This document shows, one piece after another, positions 1 through 9,165 of a stretch of 54,732 bases of DNA. The number at the start of each line of letters is the position of its first letter. Position 1 is the stretch's first letter. Made by a program: the position numbers and the translations under genes. This DNA is from Candidatus Moraniibacteriota bacterium (GTDB lineage Bacteria; Patescibacteriota; Minisyncoccia; Moranbacterales; GCA-2747515). Location: assembly GCA_027031495.1 (NCBI GenBank), contig JALVQA010000001.1:1-54732 (forward strand), given 5' to 3'. Below the pieces are notes generated by a model. It was given only the letters and a program-made list of their open reading frames with translations. It made no database searches and was not told the origin of the DNA.

Positions 1-503
1 TGTGACAACCTTTTTGCACATCGTGTACACGTATACGTCTGCACATACCAGCCAAGCATCGCCAAAATATAAAAATAACACCCTTCCGTTACAGCACAAA
101 ATGCTGATGCTTGTTCTTTGCGCTCTACAAGAATATCAAGTGTGCGCATATACATTAATAGCGTCGTATAAAGATTGCGATGAATATCACCGTCACGTAA
201 AAGTCTCTCAATCACATCTATTACACCACGTGCATGTATGTATGCATTGTTTTGTGCACGCACGTGATAAAAACTTTCTTCACACAATGCAAATGTTATT
301 GTCCCGCGCCCACGATTTTTAGCGACAACAACATGACTGTGCATCAGTGGCTCCAAATGCGGTGCCAATTTCGCACCGCTCTTGCGTGCGCCAGAGCCTC
401 GTACGGTCAGTTTCCCCCGCTCACGCGTTAGCAACGTGTACAGACGATCACGCTCACCATGATCCCGATGAGATAGAATAATTGTATCAAGGTTGATATG
501 CAT
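1..503 (-). CDS. recO: DNA repair protein RecO, N-terminal part (runs off left edge)
   Basis: Manual reverse-strand translation from ATG at 503: MHINLDTIILSHRDHGERDRLYTLLTRERGKLTVRGSGARKSGAKLAPHLEPLMHSHVVVAKNRGRGTITFA...YIHARGVIDVIERLLRDGDIHRNLYTTLLMYMRTLDIL...MLGWYVQTYTCTRCAKRLS. RecO OB-fold signature and start of the Cys-rich motif; open to the edge. Confidence 0.85.
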   Translation of the reverse strand, partial: MHINLDTIILSHRDHGERDRLYTLLTRERGKLTVRGSGARKSGAKLAPHLEPLMHSHVVVAKNRGRGTITFALCEESFYHVRAQNNAYIHARGVIDVIERLLRDGDIHRNLYTTLLMYMRTLDILVERKEQASAFCAVTEGCYFYILAMLGWYVQTYTCTRCAKRLS

Positions 504-572
504 ACTTTGCGCGAGTGGTATGCACACAGTATTTTATGCTACCATATGCATCTACACGTTCCACATACTTAT

Positions 573-1433
573 TCACATTTTTGAGCATCTCTCTCGTTTC
601 TTTTGCATTAAAACCTGTACGATTTCAAGGACACTCCTCATTAAGAGTTGCACATTTTGTCTGGACTCAAGATTTACCTCGCCATTGCGTGTTTCTACCG
701 TCATTATAATGTCTGCATAAGAATTTTCTGATTTGTTTTTGTTGGCATTATCCGTTTTGAGATCGATAAAAACGCGTATTGGCTCCGGGCATGTTTCATC
801 ACTAATCTCCACCCATGCATCAACGCCAAAATGAAAATCTAACGGCGTCATAACTGCTGAGTACATGTGAATTGTCGGATCTTTCAACCCCTGTCTAACA
901 AGCATTTCTTTCAGTGCACTATATATAAAACGCCCTAGGAGACACTCCTCTTTTTCTTTTCCATGTGCATCCTCTCTGTATACACCCCGTTGAAAGAGCT
1001 CATTGCCATAGTATGTTACAAGATCGTCAAAAACAGCATCTTTTGCATCAGTGTCACTAGGATTTCGTAACGTGAGAATGCGTTGACGCTTGCGGATGTA
1101 TGGTCTCCCAAAAAGCATGCGTTCCACCTTGTGTCCCACATCCTCTTCGCCGGTACGTCTTTGTACGATACGTGTTCCCTTTACTTCTTGTTCCGAGCCG
1201 TCAAAGCTTTCCACAACGTGACGCAAATAATCCAGATAAGATATTAAGCGCAATTCTTCATCGTATTTTTCCAACAGTTCTTGTTCTTGTTTTGCTAGCT
1301 TTATTACTTTTTCTCTTTGCCTTAATGCTTCCTCTAACTTTTTAATATGTTGAATGCGCCGTTTTTCTACTTCCTGACGCACACGTTGCTCATTAGCAAC
1401 ATGCTGTGCAAATCCTTCTTGTTGATTAGTCAT
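573..1433 (-). CDS. Hypothetical protein: N-terminal coiled coil plus possible nuclease-like domain (GVDAWVEI...VFIDLKTD)
   Basis: 286 aa ORF; charged helical N-terminus; C-terminal GVD...DLK arrangement. The 3' end may be frameshifted. Confidence 0.7.
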   Translation of the reverse strand: MTNQQEGFAQHVANEQRVRQEVEKRRIQHIKKLEEALRQREKVIKLAKQEQELLEKYDEELRLISYLDYLRHVVESFDGSEQEVKGTRIVQRRTGEEDVGHKVERMLFGRPYIRKRQRILTLRNPSDTDAKDAVFDDLVTYYGNELFQRGVYREDAHGKEKEECLLGRFIYSALKEMLVRQGLKDPTIHMYSAVMTPLDFHFGVDAWVEISDETCPEPIRVFIDLKTDNANKNKSENSYADIIMTVETRNGEVNLESRQNVQLLMRSVLEIVQVLMQKKRERCSKM

Positions 1434-1437
1434 AGTA

Positions 1438-4400
1438 TTATAGTGATGTTTTTACTTTTTGCAATGTTAATACAACACGTCCCGCATCCGTCTCCACTGT
1501 TTCCGTATAATCTGCGGTAGAAAGCGTACCGGTACGAACGTCAGTTGCGAGGACCTCGCGCGCGATAAGGTCACCGTGCGTGGCAAACACATCGTCCGCG
1601 CCATCATGCGCAAGCACAATGCGATCATCTACATTAAATCCTGCTTTTTTACGCGCTTGCTGAATGTGGCGAATCAGTTCCCGCGCCTGTCCTTCTCGCT
1701 TGAGCTCTGGTGTGATGTTCGTATCCAAGACAAGCTCGTCCTGAAGTGATACATCAACAATAACGTCCTTAACATTTACTTCTTCACGGATAATATCAAT
1801 AAACGCATCTGGTAGCATATCAGCGCGCACACTGAGGCGTGCAAGCGGCTGGCGCACTTTAATACCGGCACGGGCGCGTATTTCCAAGGCACGTGTAATG
1901 ATATCACGCACAGTTGCCATTTGCGCAAGAACGTCATGGTCAATCATCTGTTTATCTGCAGTTGGATAATCCTCCAGATGCACGCTCTCTTTCGCATCAG
2001 ACACACCTTGCATGAGATTGCGATAGATTTCATCCGCCACAAACGGCGTAAACGGCGCCATGAGCTTTGCAAGTTCCACCAATACGTAGTGCAGCGTGGT
2101 ATACGCCGCATTCTTGTCGGCGTCGTCCTCGCTCTTCCAGAAGCGCTTGCGCGAGCGCCGGATATACCAATTGGACAAATCATCCACAAACGGTGCAAAC
2201 GCGCGTGTCGCTTTATGCAACTCATACGCCTCCATATGCATCGTCACTGTACCGATCAATTCATGTAATCGCGCGACAATCCACTTGTCCAGCACGCTCA
2301 GATTGCCATCCTGAACGTGTTTCAGGATCCCGTCCCTATCGGAAGGCGTCCACCCGTCCACATTCGCATACATCACGAAAAAACTGTAACTCTGGCGCAG
2401 CATACGGAACAATCCGCGCGCAAGCTCCCCCAATTCCCGCTCGCTGAAATTGAGATTCTCCGCCGCGACCACCGGCGAGCTCATCAGGTACAGCCGTAGC
2501 GCGTCGGCACCATATTTCTCCATCACCCCTACCGGATCTGGGTAGTTTTTGAGTTTCTTTGCCATCTTCTTGCCGTCCTCTGCTAACACAATGCCGTTGA
2601 CAATGACATTTTTGAAGGCATGCGTCGGAGCGTTGTGCTGTGCACCTCCCACTTCCAGTGCACCGGCAAGCACATGCAAGTAGTAGAACCACGCGCGCGT
2701 CTGATCCACGCCCTCGGCGATGAAGTCTGCCGGGTAGCCGTTGATGAACGCACCGTCCTTGTGCGCCGCCTCAAACGGATAGTGCTCCTGCGCATACGGC
2801 ATAGACCCGCTGTCAAACCAGGTGTCCAATACATCCGGCACGCGCCGCATTGTGCCAGTACAGCCATCATGTGCGCACACAAACGTTATTTTATCTACAA
2901 TATGCTTGTGCAAGTCATCCACCTTTTGTCCGCTCGCCTCTTCCAACTCCGCCACTGCACCGAACACACGCTTCGCGCCACATGCGTCACACACCCAAAT
3001 CGGCATCACACTCGCCCAGAACCGCTGTCGCGAGATACTCCAGTCCCGCGCCCCTTCCAACCACTTGCCAAAGCGTCCATTTTTCATGTGTGATGGCGAC
3101 CAATTAATGTTCTTTGCCGTCTCCAACAGTGTGTCTTTAATCTTTGTGACCGCCACAAACCAGCTGCTTGTCGCATAGTTAATTAGTGGTGTGTCACAGC
3201 GCCAACAGTGCGGATAGCTGTGCGCGTACTTTTCTTTGTGAAACAGCAACCCTCTGTGCGCAAGGTCCTTGATCACTTCCACATCCGTCGCTTGCACGTT
3301 GTCTTTTGGCTTGACGTGCAAGCCGGCAAGTGGTGCACCGAGTACATCCTTGATAATGCCATCCATCCCGACATGCTGCACAAACGGCAAATTCTTTTCT
3401 TTGCCCAAGTGCATATCATCCTCACCGAACGCTGGCGCAATGTGCACAACGCCCGTCCCTTCGTCCGTTGTCACAAAGTCCGCCGTCACGACCTTCCAGC
3501 CGTTCTCTCTGTTCTCCAGCGCTTCATCCTTCGCATACGCATCGTACAGCGGCTGGTATGACAGTCCTTCCAGATCCGCGCCTTTGACGGTTGCAATAAT
3601 TTTATAGTCATCATCGCCAAATACCTTTTCTAAAAGATCCTTCGCCATAATAAAGCGTGCAGGCGAACCGGTTTCTTCATCTTTCTTTTCAATGATGCCG
3701 TATTCAATATCCTTCCCCACCGCCAACGCGACATTGCCCGGCAGCGTCCATGGCGTTGTGGTCCACGCGAGGATAAACGTGTTCTCACCCACTTCCTCAC
3801 CGGCGATGGTTTGCCCCGGCATAAGGCGAAACTTCGCTGTCACAGACAGGTCTTTGATCTCCTGGTACCCTTCGCTGACCTCACTCTGCGAGAGCGTCGT
3901 CTCACAGCGCGGGCAGATGTGCATACTGCGGTAATCCTCATAGATGAGTCCCTTATCGTACAAGCGCTTAAATACCCACCACACACTCTCCATATAGTCG
4001 CGGTCCATCGTGCGGTAGGGATTCTCCATATCCACCCAGCGCCCGAGGCGCGGAATAATCTTCTCCCACTCATGTGCGTACATCAACACTTTTGAGCGAC
4101 ACAACTCATTAAACTTTTCCACACCAATTTTCTCAATATCCTTCTTTGCCTGCGAACCCATCTCCTTCTCCACAATGTTCTCAATCGGCAAGCCGTGACA
4201 GTCCCACCCCCAGACGCGCTCCACACGCTTGCCGCGCATCGTCCAGTAGCGCGGCACTACATCCTTTAATGTCTGCCCGACAATGTGCCCGTAGTGCGGC
4301 AGGCCCGTTGCAAACGGCGGACCATCATAGAACGTGTACGCGTTGTCCGCCGACCGCGCATCTACGGACTTTTGGAAGATGTCGTTCTCTTCCCAGAATT

Positions 4401-4458
4401 TCTGGATGTCTTTCTCGCGCGCATCTACACGCTTTTTGGGGTCAATGGGTGTGAACAT
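1438..4458 (-). CDS. ileS: Isoleucyl-tRNA synthetase (eukaryote-like/type 2)
   Basis: 1006 aa; GLPHYGHIVGQTLKDVVPRYWTMRG (HIGH region), GWDCHGLPIENIVEKE, KMAKKLKNYPDP (KMSKS variant). Confidence 0.98.
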   Translation of the reverse strand: MFTPIDPKKRVDAREKDIQKFWEENDIFQKSVDARSADNAYTFYDGPPFATGLPHYGHIVGQTLKDVVPRYWTMRGKRVERVWGWDCHGLPIENIVEKEMGSQAKKDIEKIGVEKFNELCRSKVLMYAHEWEKIIPRLGRWVDMENPYRTMDRDYMESVWWVFKRLYDKGLIYEDYRSMHICPRCETTLSQSEVSEGYQEIKDLSVTAKFRLMPGQTIAGEEVGENTFILAWTTTPWTLPGNVALAVGKDIEYGIIEKKDEETGSPARFIMAKDLLEKVFGDDDYKIIATVKGADLEGLSYQPLYDAYAKDEALENRENGWKVVTADFVTTDEGTGVVHIAPAFGEDDMHLGKEKNLPFVQHVGMDGIIKDVLGAPLAGLHVKPKDNVQATDVEVIKDLAHRGLLFHKEKYAHSYPHCWRCDTPLINYATSSWFVAVTKIKDTLLETAKNINWSPSHMKNGRFGKWLEGARDWSISRQRFWASVMPIWVCDACGAKRVFGAVAELEEASGQKVDDLHKHIVDKITFVCAHDGCTGTMRRVPDVLDTWFDSGSMPYAQEHYPFEAAHKDGAFINGYPADFIAEGVDQTRAWFYYLHVLAGALEVGGAQHNAPTHAFKNVIVNGIVLAEDGKKMAKKLKNYPDPVGVMEKYGADALRLYLMSSPVVAAENLNFSERELGELARGLFRMLRQSYSFFVMYANVDGWTPSDRDGILKHVQDGNLSVLDKWIVARLHELIGTVTMHMEAYELHKATRAFAPFVDDLSNWYIRRSRKRFWKSEDDADKNAAYTTLHYVLVELAKLMAPFTPFVADEIYRNLMQGVSDAKESVHLEDYPTADKQMIDHDVLAQMATVRDIITRALEIRARAGIKVRQPLARLSVRADMLPDAFIDIIREEVNVKDVIVDVSLQDELVLDTNITPELKREGQARELIRHIQQARKKAGFNVDDRIVLAHDGADDVFATHGDLIAREVLATDVRTGTLSTADYTETVETDAGRVVLTLQKVKTSL

Positions 4459-4513
4459 AGGTGATGTGATTAGGTGATTGGAAGATTAGAAGAGTGGAAG
4501 ATTTGAAGATTGG

Positions 4514-4772
4514 GGAAAAAACAAAAATCCCCAGTCATAGTGACTGCGGACGACACATACTGCCGCGGTACCACCGCACTTTGGCGCGCCCTCTGTGCGC
4601 CACACTTCATTGTGCGCTGTCACGGGCGCACCCGGCGGGTTCTACTCTTGCGCACTGCAGATACAGCACACAATTTCTTCCCGCAGCTCCGTGGTGATCC
4701 CCTTGCAGACCGCAAGGCCACATCATCGCCATGTGTCTACATACTACCGCATAATGACACTCTTTGCAACAC
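4514..4772 (-). ncRNA. T-box riboswitch leader of ileS, with candidate ATC (Ile) specifier and intrinsic terminator
   Basis: Minus strand carries GCGGTGGTACCGCGGCA (T-box antiterminator), GGGGATCACCACGG with ATC at 4698-4696, then the hairpin cAGTCActaTGACTg and a T-rich run, immediately upstream of ileS. Confidence 0.88.
4516..4549 (-). terminator. Intrinsic terminator of the T-box leader
   Basis: Minus strand CCGCAGTCACTATGACTGGGGATTTTTGTTTTTT. Confidence 0.75.
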
Positions 4773-4802
4773 AAAAACGCGCCAATGTGTACGGCGCGTT
4801 TA
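4773..4802 (-). terminator. Intrinsic terminator of mscL
   Basis: Minus strand AACGCGCC-gtacacatt-GGCGCGTTTTT just after the mscL stop. Confidence 0.85.
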
Positions 4803-4826
4803 TGAAACACTACGCTTTTTCAAAGT

Positions 4827-5165
4827 CTACGCATCCTTCTTCTTGTCCAGCTTGTCCAGTCCCAAGCCCTTGAAGACATAGTAGACAACTGCCGCAATGA
4901 TCAAGAAGTTGATCAATTGTGCGATGAACGCACCGTAACCAATCGTTGCGCTTCCGATGGTAAACGATGCATCGGCAAGTGAGTCCGCGCTGCCAAACAG
5001 CCCGATGATCGGATTGATAATGTTCTCAACTAGCGACTTAACCAACGCTGTGACCTCTGCGCCGAGAATGAAACCAATCGCTAGACCGACAACACCTTGT
5101 TCACGGATAAAATTCAAAAATCCTTGCATATTTCCAGATATTAGATTAATATATCCTGCCACCAA
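4827..5165 (-). CDS. mscL: Large-conductance mechanosensitive channel MscL
   Basis: FLNFIREQGVVGLAIGFILGAEVTALVKSLVENIINPIIGL and C-terminal TM helix. Real start may be the internal Met at about 5129. Confidence 0.93.
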   Translation of the reverse strand: MVAGYINLISGNMQGFLNFIREQGVVGLAIGFILGAEVTALVKSLVENIINPIIGLFGSADSLADASFTIGSATIGYGAFIAQLINFLIIAAVVYYVFKGLGLDKLDKKKDA

Positions 5166-5256
5166 TTATATACAAAATAAATACTTTTGTAAAGATTTTG
5201 CACATAAAAAAGAGGTATTGCAATTTATTCTGCAATACCTCAAAATAACACTACTT

Positions 5257-6123
5257 TTAGTCGCCTGCAATTTTAATTGCTGCACCGCTTATATTTTCTT
5301 GCGGCGCAGCATCAAAAGTACTTATAAATTCTCTCCACCGAGATGATAGGAAATCACATCTTAAGTAGTCACCACAAGTTGTCAAAAAACGAACAACATT
5401 AACCCATGGTATTGGTGTATACCCTTTTTGAGCATCTGCTATTTGTCCGATACCGTCTGTAAGTAGCGTAATTGATGTAATATCATCCATTTCTTTTTGT
5501 GAAAAAGACAACATGATGCCATCGATACCATCCATAACCGTACACCTTTCAGTTTTACGGAGTATCACACTTCCCTTTGCATCAACAGTGTAATGCTCAA
5601 GCGTAACGCCTGGCATACCCTTACCACCATGCTCATCAATAAAATTACTTAATCTGCGTTGGTCTGCTCCGTTATACAATGGAAGAAACGGTATACCATT
5701 ATCCCAAAGGACTCTTGTGAATCGTTGCGCACCATCCGCATATTGTATAGCGACAATACCACTGCTCTGTAGACAGATATGCACACCTCTTTGTTTGTCT
5801 ACGATCGCCCATGTGTTTATAGCACACATCTCGACATCAGGTATGCCAAGCATATTACGCGCGGTGCACACAGAGTATTTCATAAACCTCTGCACGTGCG
5901 TAAAAAAAATATCACTACCGATACTGTTCTTGTAATTACGCAAACTATTGACCGTGGCAGAGGCAATAACATGCGCGCCGGAACCGGCACTTCCTGTGCC
6001 AACAATAACGTTGGAAATAGCAACAATACCAACATTTTCGTCATGCCATGAAAGTACGGCATCCTTATTGGACCCGTAATTAGCCACAATCTCACCTGTT
6101 ACAGAAAATGTATCTGTTATCAT
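5257..6123 (-). CDS. PP2C (PPM)-like protein, apparently degenerate at metal-binding motifs
   Basis: 288 aa; SNKDAVLSWHDENVGIVAISNVIVGTGSAGSGAHVIASATVNSL resembles the NEDA...ADGMGG...G..AS block with DGMGG replaced by NVIVG; retains ITLLTDGIGQI; ends QENISGAAIKI rather than DD.S/T. Confidence 0.6.
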   Translation of the reverse strand: MITDTFSVTGEIVANYGSNKDAVLSWHDENVGIVAISNVIVGTGSAGSGAHVIASATVNSLRNYKNSIGSDIFFTHVQRFMKYSVCTARNMLGIPDVEMCAINTWAIVDKQRGVHICLQSSGIVAIQYADGAQRFTRVLWDNGIPFLPLYNGADQRRLSNFIDEHGGKGMPGVTLEHYTVDAKGSVILRKTERCTVMDGIDGIMLSFSQKEMDDITSITLLTDGIGQIADAQKGYTPIPWVNVVRFLTTCGDYLRCDFLSSRWREFISTFDAAPQENISGAAIKIAGD

Positions 6124-6166
6124 GCCTCACCTCTCTTGCTTAAAATAAAAGGCAGTTTACCAGTAA

Positions 6167-6502
6167 CTAAACAACAAGGTCAGCGATGTCAACAAATAGA
6201 GCTTTGTCTCCTTCCTTCCCAGGAAATCGCCGTATGCAATGTTTTATATCTTTTACACGAAACAATAAAACACCTAAGGGACCCTTAAAAGGGGTAAGTC
6301 TAGCAACTTCCCTTAAGCATTGTTTATGCGTGTACACATCCGGCACAAAGCGTGGATTGCCATAATAGCTGTATATATACACGACATCATCAGGATTAAA
6401 CCTCTTTGCGATAATGTGTCTTGATGGTGTCTTGTTGGTATCATCATATAGCACAAACTGCATGTCACCATTTTTTGTTGCATGTAATATGAATCGTGTC
6501 AT
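6167..6502 (-). CDS. Hypothetical protein, upstream partner of the PP2C-like gene
   Basis: 111 aa ORF, same strand, 43 bp from the PP2C-like start; no recognised domain. Confidence 0.6.
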   Translation of the reverse strand: MTRFILHATKNGDMQFVLYDDTNKTPSRHIIAKRFNPDDVVYIYSYYGNPRFVPDVYTHKQCLREVARLTPFKGPLGVLLFRVKDIKHCIRRFPGKEGDKALFVDIADLVV

Positions 6503-6677
6503 TTTTCACCTCTTTGATTGTCAACGAACATTACTACAGTACATAAATTCTCTCATACCGTCAAATAGACGATTTAAGACACATACTTCCGTTTCACATA
6601 AAAAGAAGTATTGAAAAAAGTATGTAAAGACTAGATAGGTTTTTGTGCTATTATAAAATTGTCATCATTGTAAAAAT

Positions 6678-7595
6678 ATGCATACTGAGTTCCTATCGTT
6701 TTTTGAAGAGAATAGTGATCCTAAAGCTGGTTTATCTTTTGTTGTGCGTATCAACAGCACACAGCCAAATAGTGGTCCTCATGTTTTGATTAGTTGTGGT
6801 GTGCATGGTAACGAATCTGTCGGTCCACAATTCGCTCAATGGTTTATTGATGCTGTACGGCGTGATACTCTCACACTAACACGTGGACGTGTTACATTTC
6901 TTCTGAGTAATCCGCGCGCTGTCGCGCGCAACACACGGTTCTGTGATACAGATATGAATCGTGTATTTCGTTTTCAGCCAAAGCACGAGCACACCTATGA
7001 GTATACGCGCGCGCAAGAAATTGACCATTTTATCGCACGCGAACAATTTGACTATGCCATTGATCTGCATTCGGTAAGTATCGGAGAATTCCAAATGATG
7101 ATCTGTGATAAAACTAACACGACATTGCGGGCACTATTGGAACGTACCACAACTGTACCTACTCTATTCTACTACGACAAAGAGCACATCCCTGGCACAC
7201 TGCATGAACGCATGAGCAACTATGGTTGTGAAGCGGTTATTATTGAATGTGGCAATCACACATCACCATATGCCAGCGTTACAGCACGCAAACAAGTTCT
7301 GATTATGCTTTCAGAGTGGGGATTAATTGATACAACACAGACACAGCGCGATGCAATCATTCCACACAACAGAATAACACGCGTCGAGACCATTGGCATC
7401 GTACGCGCCGGCGACAACCATCGTTGGCTTGTAGATAATCCAAAAACCGGTGTACGCCTATATAAAGGACAACCAATTTGTACTGACAGCACCAATGGCA
7501 CACAAATATCACCGCAGAACTGCATTCTCTATATGCCAATGCTTAATGTCACAAGCGCTGATAGTGATGCAGGCTTCCTGTGTGTGGAAGTATAG
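6678..7595 (+). CDS. Succinylglutamate desuccinylase/aspartoacylase (AstE/AspA) family, M14-like zinc hydrolase
   Basis: HVLISCGVHGNESVGPQ (HxxE), NPRAVARNTRFCDTDMNRVF, AIDLHS, VIIECGNH. Confidence 0.88.
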   Translation: MHTEFLSFFEENSDPKAGLSFVVRINSTQPNSGPHVLISCGVHGNESVGPQFAQWFIDAVRRDTLTLTRGRVTFLLSNPRAVARNTRFCDTDMNRVFRFQPKHEHTYEYTRAQEIDHFIAREQFDYAIDLHSVSIGEFQMMICDKTNTTLRALLERTTTVPTLFYYDKEHIPGTLHERMSNYGCEAVIIECGNHTSPYASVTARKQVLIMLSEWGLIDTTQTQRDAIIPHNRITRVETIGIVRAGDNHRWLVDNPKTGVRLYKGQPICTDSTNGTQISPQNCILYMPMLNVTSADSDAGFLCVEV

Positions 7596-9050
7596 CTATA
7601 AACTAATACGACCTAACACATCATCACCAACAACTTGACACAGTACTTGCGCCATTTCTTTCACATCATCAATATTCTTGCCAACAATTGCAGCACCCAT
7701 TTTCTCTGGTAATGTCTGAACAAGTGTTGGCACAATACCACCATGACCATCACTATGGAATTTCTTTAAAGAAAAAAGATATTCACCAAAATCTGATTGT
7801 AATTCACTAAATGAATTATATATTCTTTGTGGCTGTACAGTATTGATGGATAGAACTGTAATAGGTCGCCGATCATTTGTTAATACTCGTAATTGATCCA
7901 TTAGTGCGATAGGGTGAATCGCACCAGTCATACGACCATTTATCTCAATAACTTTTAAGCCATCATCCGTACGAAATACGTCTACACCAATATGTGTATC
8001 ACGTGCTCTGCCGGCAAGTTCTTGTATTGCACATCGCAATCGTCCTAACTGATTGTTATCAATACTATTAACTGCATCCAATGAATCACTACTTATTAAA
8101 TTTCCTTGATGAGTCGTTCCTGTTGCACGGTCTACGATTTGCTGCGTTACACCCTCCCCATGAGCAATGCCGTCGTGATCAATATAAAACTGTACTGTCA
8201 TATTCATCAGACACTGTTGAGAAATATCTGCTGTCAAAACAAAGGCTGGTACGTTGTGGTGATTTAGTATAAAATCTCGGACATCATTGTATGATTGAAC
8301 GCGCTTGATGCCACTTCCAGAAGCACTGCCAGAATATTTGATATAGCCCGCACTATTTTGCGCAAAAAAATTGTCAATTGACCGTTTGTTAATATTTTCA
8401 CGCATAATGATCCGTGCCGGCATGGTTAATTCCGGATATTTCTTCAACAGAAATCTTCGAAGCATAACGTCATCATTCATAACATTTCCAACGAATTGCT
8501 CTGTGTCACTTTTCCATCCTCCTGATACATCTGTGCTACGCAATATTGGAAGACCAAGAATGTTTTTTACTTTAAAAACCCCTTTTCCTTTCGGCAATTC
8601 TGGATAAATATTCTCTGCAATACGCTCAAAAATCTCTTGTGACTCCGGTGATTGCGCAAATAATAATAGTGGCGCATAGCCCATCAATTCTTCTTTTGTT
8701 TTTACTGTAGCCAATACTGTTTCAAGTGTGCTTTTGTTAGTAGATGTATCTACAACATCATAGTTCCGCGCTCCAATGCAGTTATCTGTGTAGTACTGCA
8801 TTAATGGCTGTGCGAAATGCTCAGTCTTGTCGGTTCGCGCAACAATAGTACGCTTGCTTGGTAAGATGAGTGAACGGTCACTGTAGTACACAACACCTTT
8901 TACTGTTTTCTGTAAATCAGGATAGTGCAATAGTGGCTCTGTTATGACAGTTTTATCACGAAATCTTTCTACAATACTTCCCCGTTCCGGTATTACATTA
9001 TCTCTTACTTCTACGTTACTCATTCTCTCAATGGAAAATTTATTTTTCAT
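7596..9050 (-). CDS. ATP-grasp domain protein (carboxylate-amine ligase-like)
   Basis: 484 aa; YIKYSGSASGSGIKRVQS, IGVDVFRTDDGLKVIEINGRMTGAIHP (ATP-grasp metal-binding ExN). Confidence 0.75.
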   Translation of the reverse strand: MKNKFSIERMSNVEVRDNVIPERGSIVERFRDKTVITEPLLHYPDLQKTVKGVVYYSDRSLILPSKRTIVARTDKTEHFAQPLMQYYTDNCIGARNYDVVDTSTNKSTLETVLATVKTKEELMGYAPLLLFAQSPESQEIFERIAENIYPELPKGKGVFKVKNILGLPILRSTDVSGGWKSDTEQFVGNVMNDDVMLRRFLLKKYPELTMPARIIMRENINKRSIDNFFAQNSAGYIKYSGSASGSGIKRVQSYNDVRDFILNHHNVPAFVLTADISQQCLMNMTVQFYIDHDGIAHGEGVTQQIVDRATGTTHQGNLISSDSLDAVNSIDNNQLGRLRCAIQELAGRARDTHIGVDVFRTDDGLKVIEINGRMTGAIHPIALMDQLRVLTNDRRPITVLSINTVQPQRIYNSFSELQSDFGEYLFSLKKFHSDGHGGIVPTLVQTLPEKMGAAIVGKNIDDVKEMAQVLCQVVGDDVLGRISL

Positions 9051-9165
9051 GATCTAATTTACTGAAATATTAATATAATGTATAGCTGTATTATAGCTCA
9101 CGAACAACTATCTACATAATGTATACGATGATAAGACTGCTCGGCTTTCGATATCTTATAACCCA

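Noticed and set aside
573-640. TGA recoding (for example TGA = Gly) suggested by NEECP*NRTGFNAKETREML in an alternative frame
   Set aside because: TGA behaves as a true stop elsewhere (the ClpC-like gene ends in TGA in an ATGA overlap and read-through is nonsense), so a local frameshift is simpler.
1921-4454. Many plus-strand ORFs of 60-157 aa across ileS
   Set aside because: Antisense shadows of a confidently assigned gene; no domain motifs.
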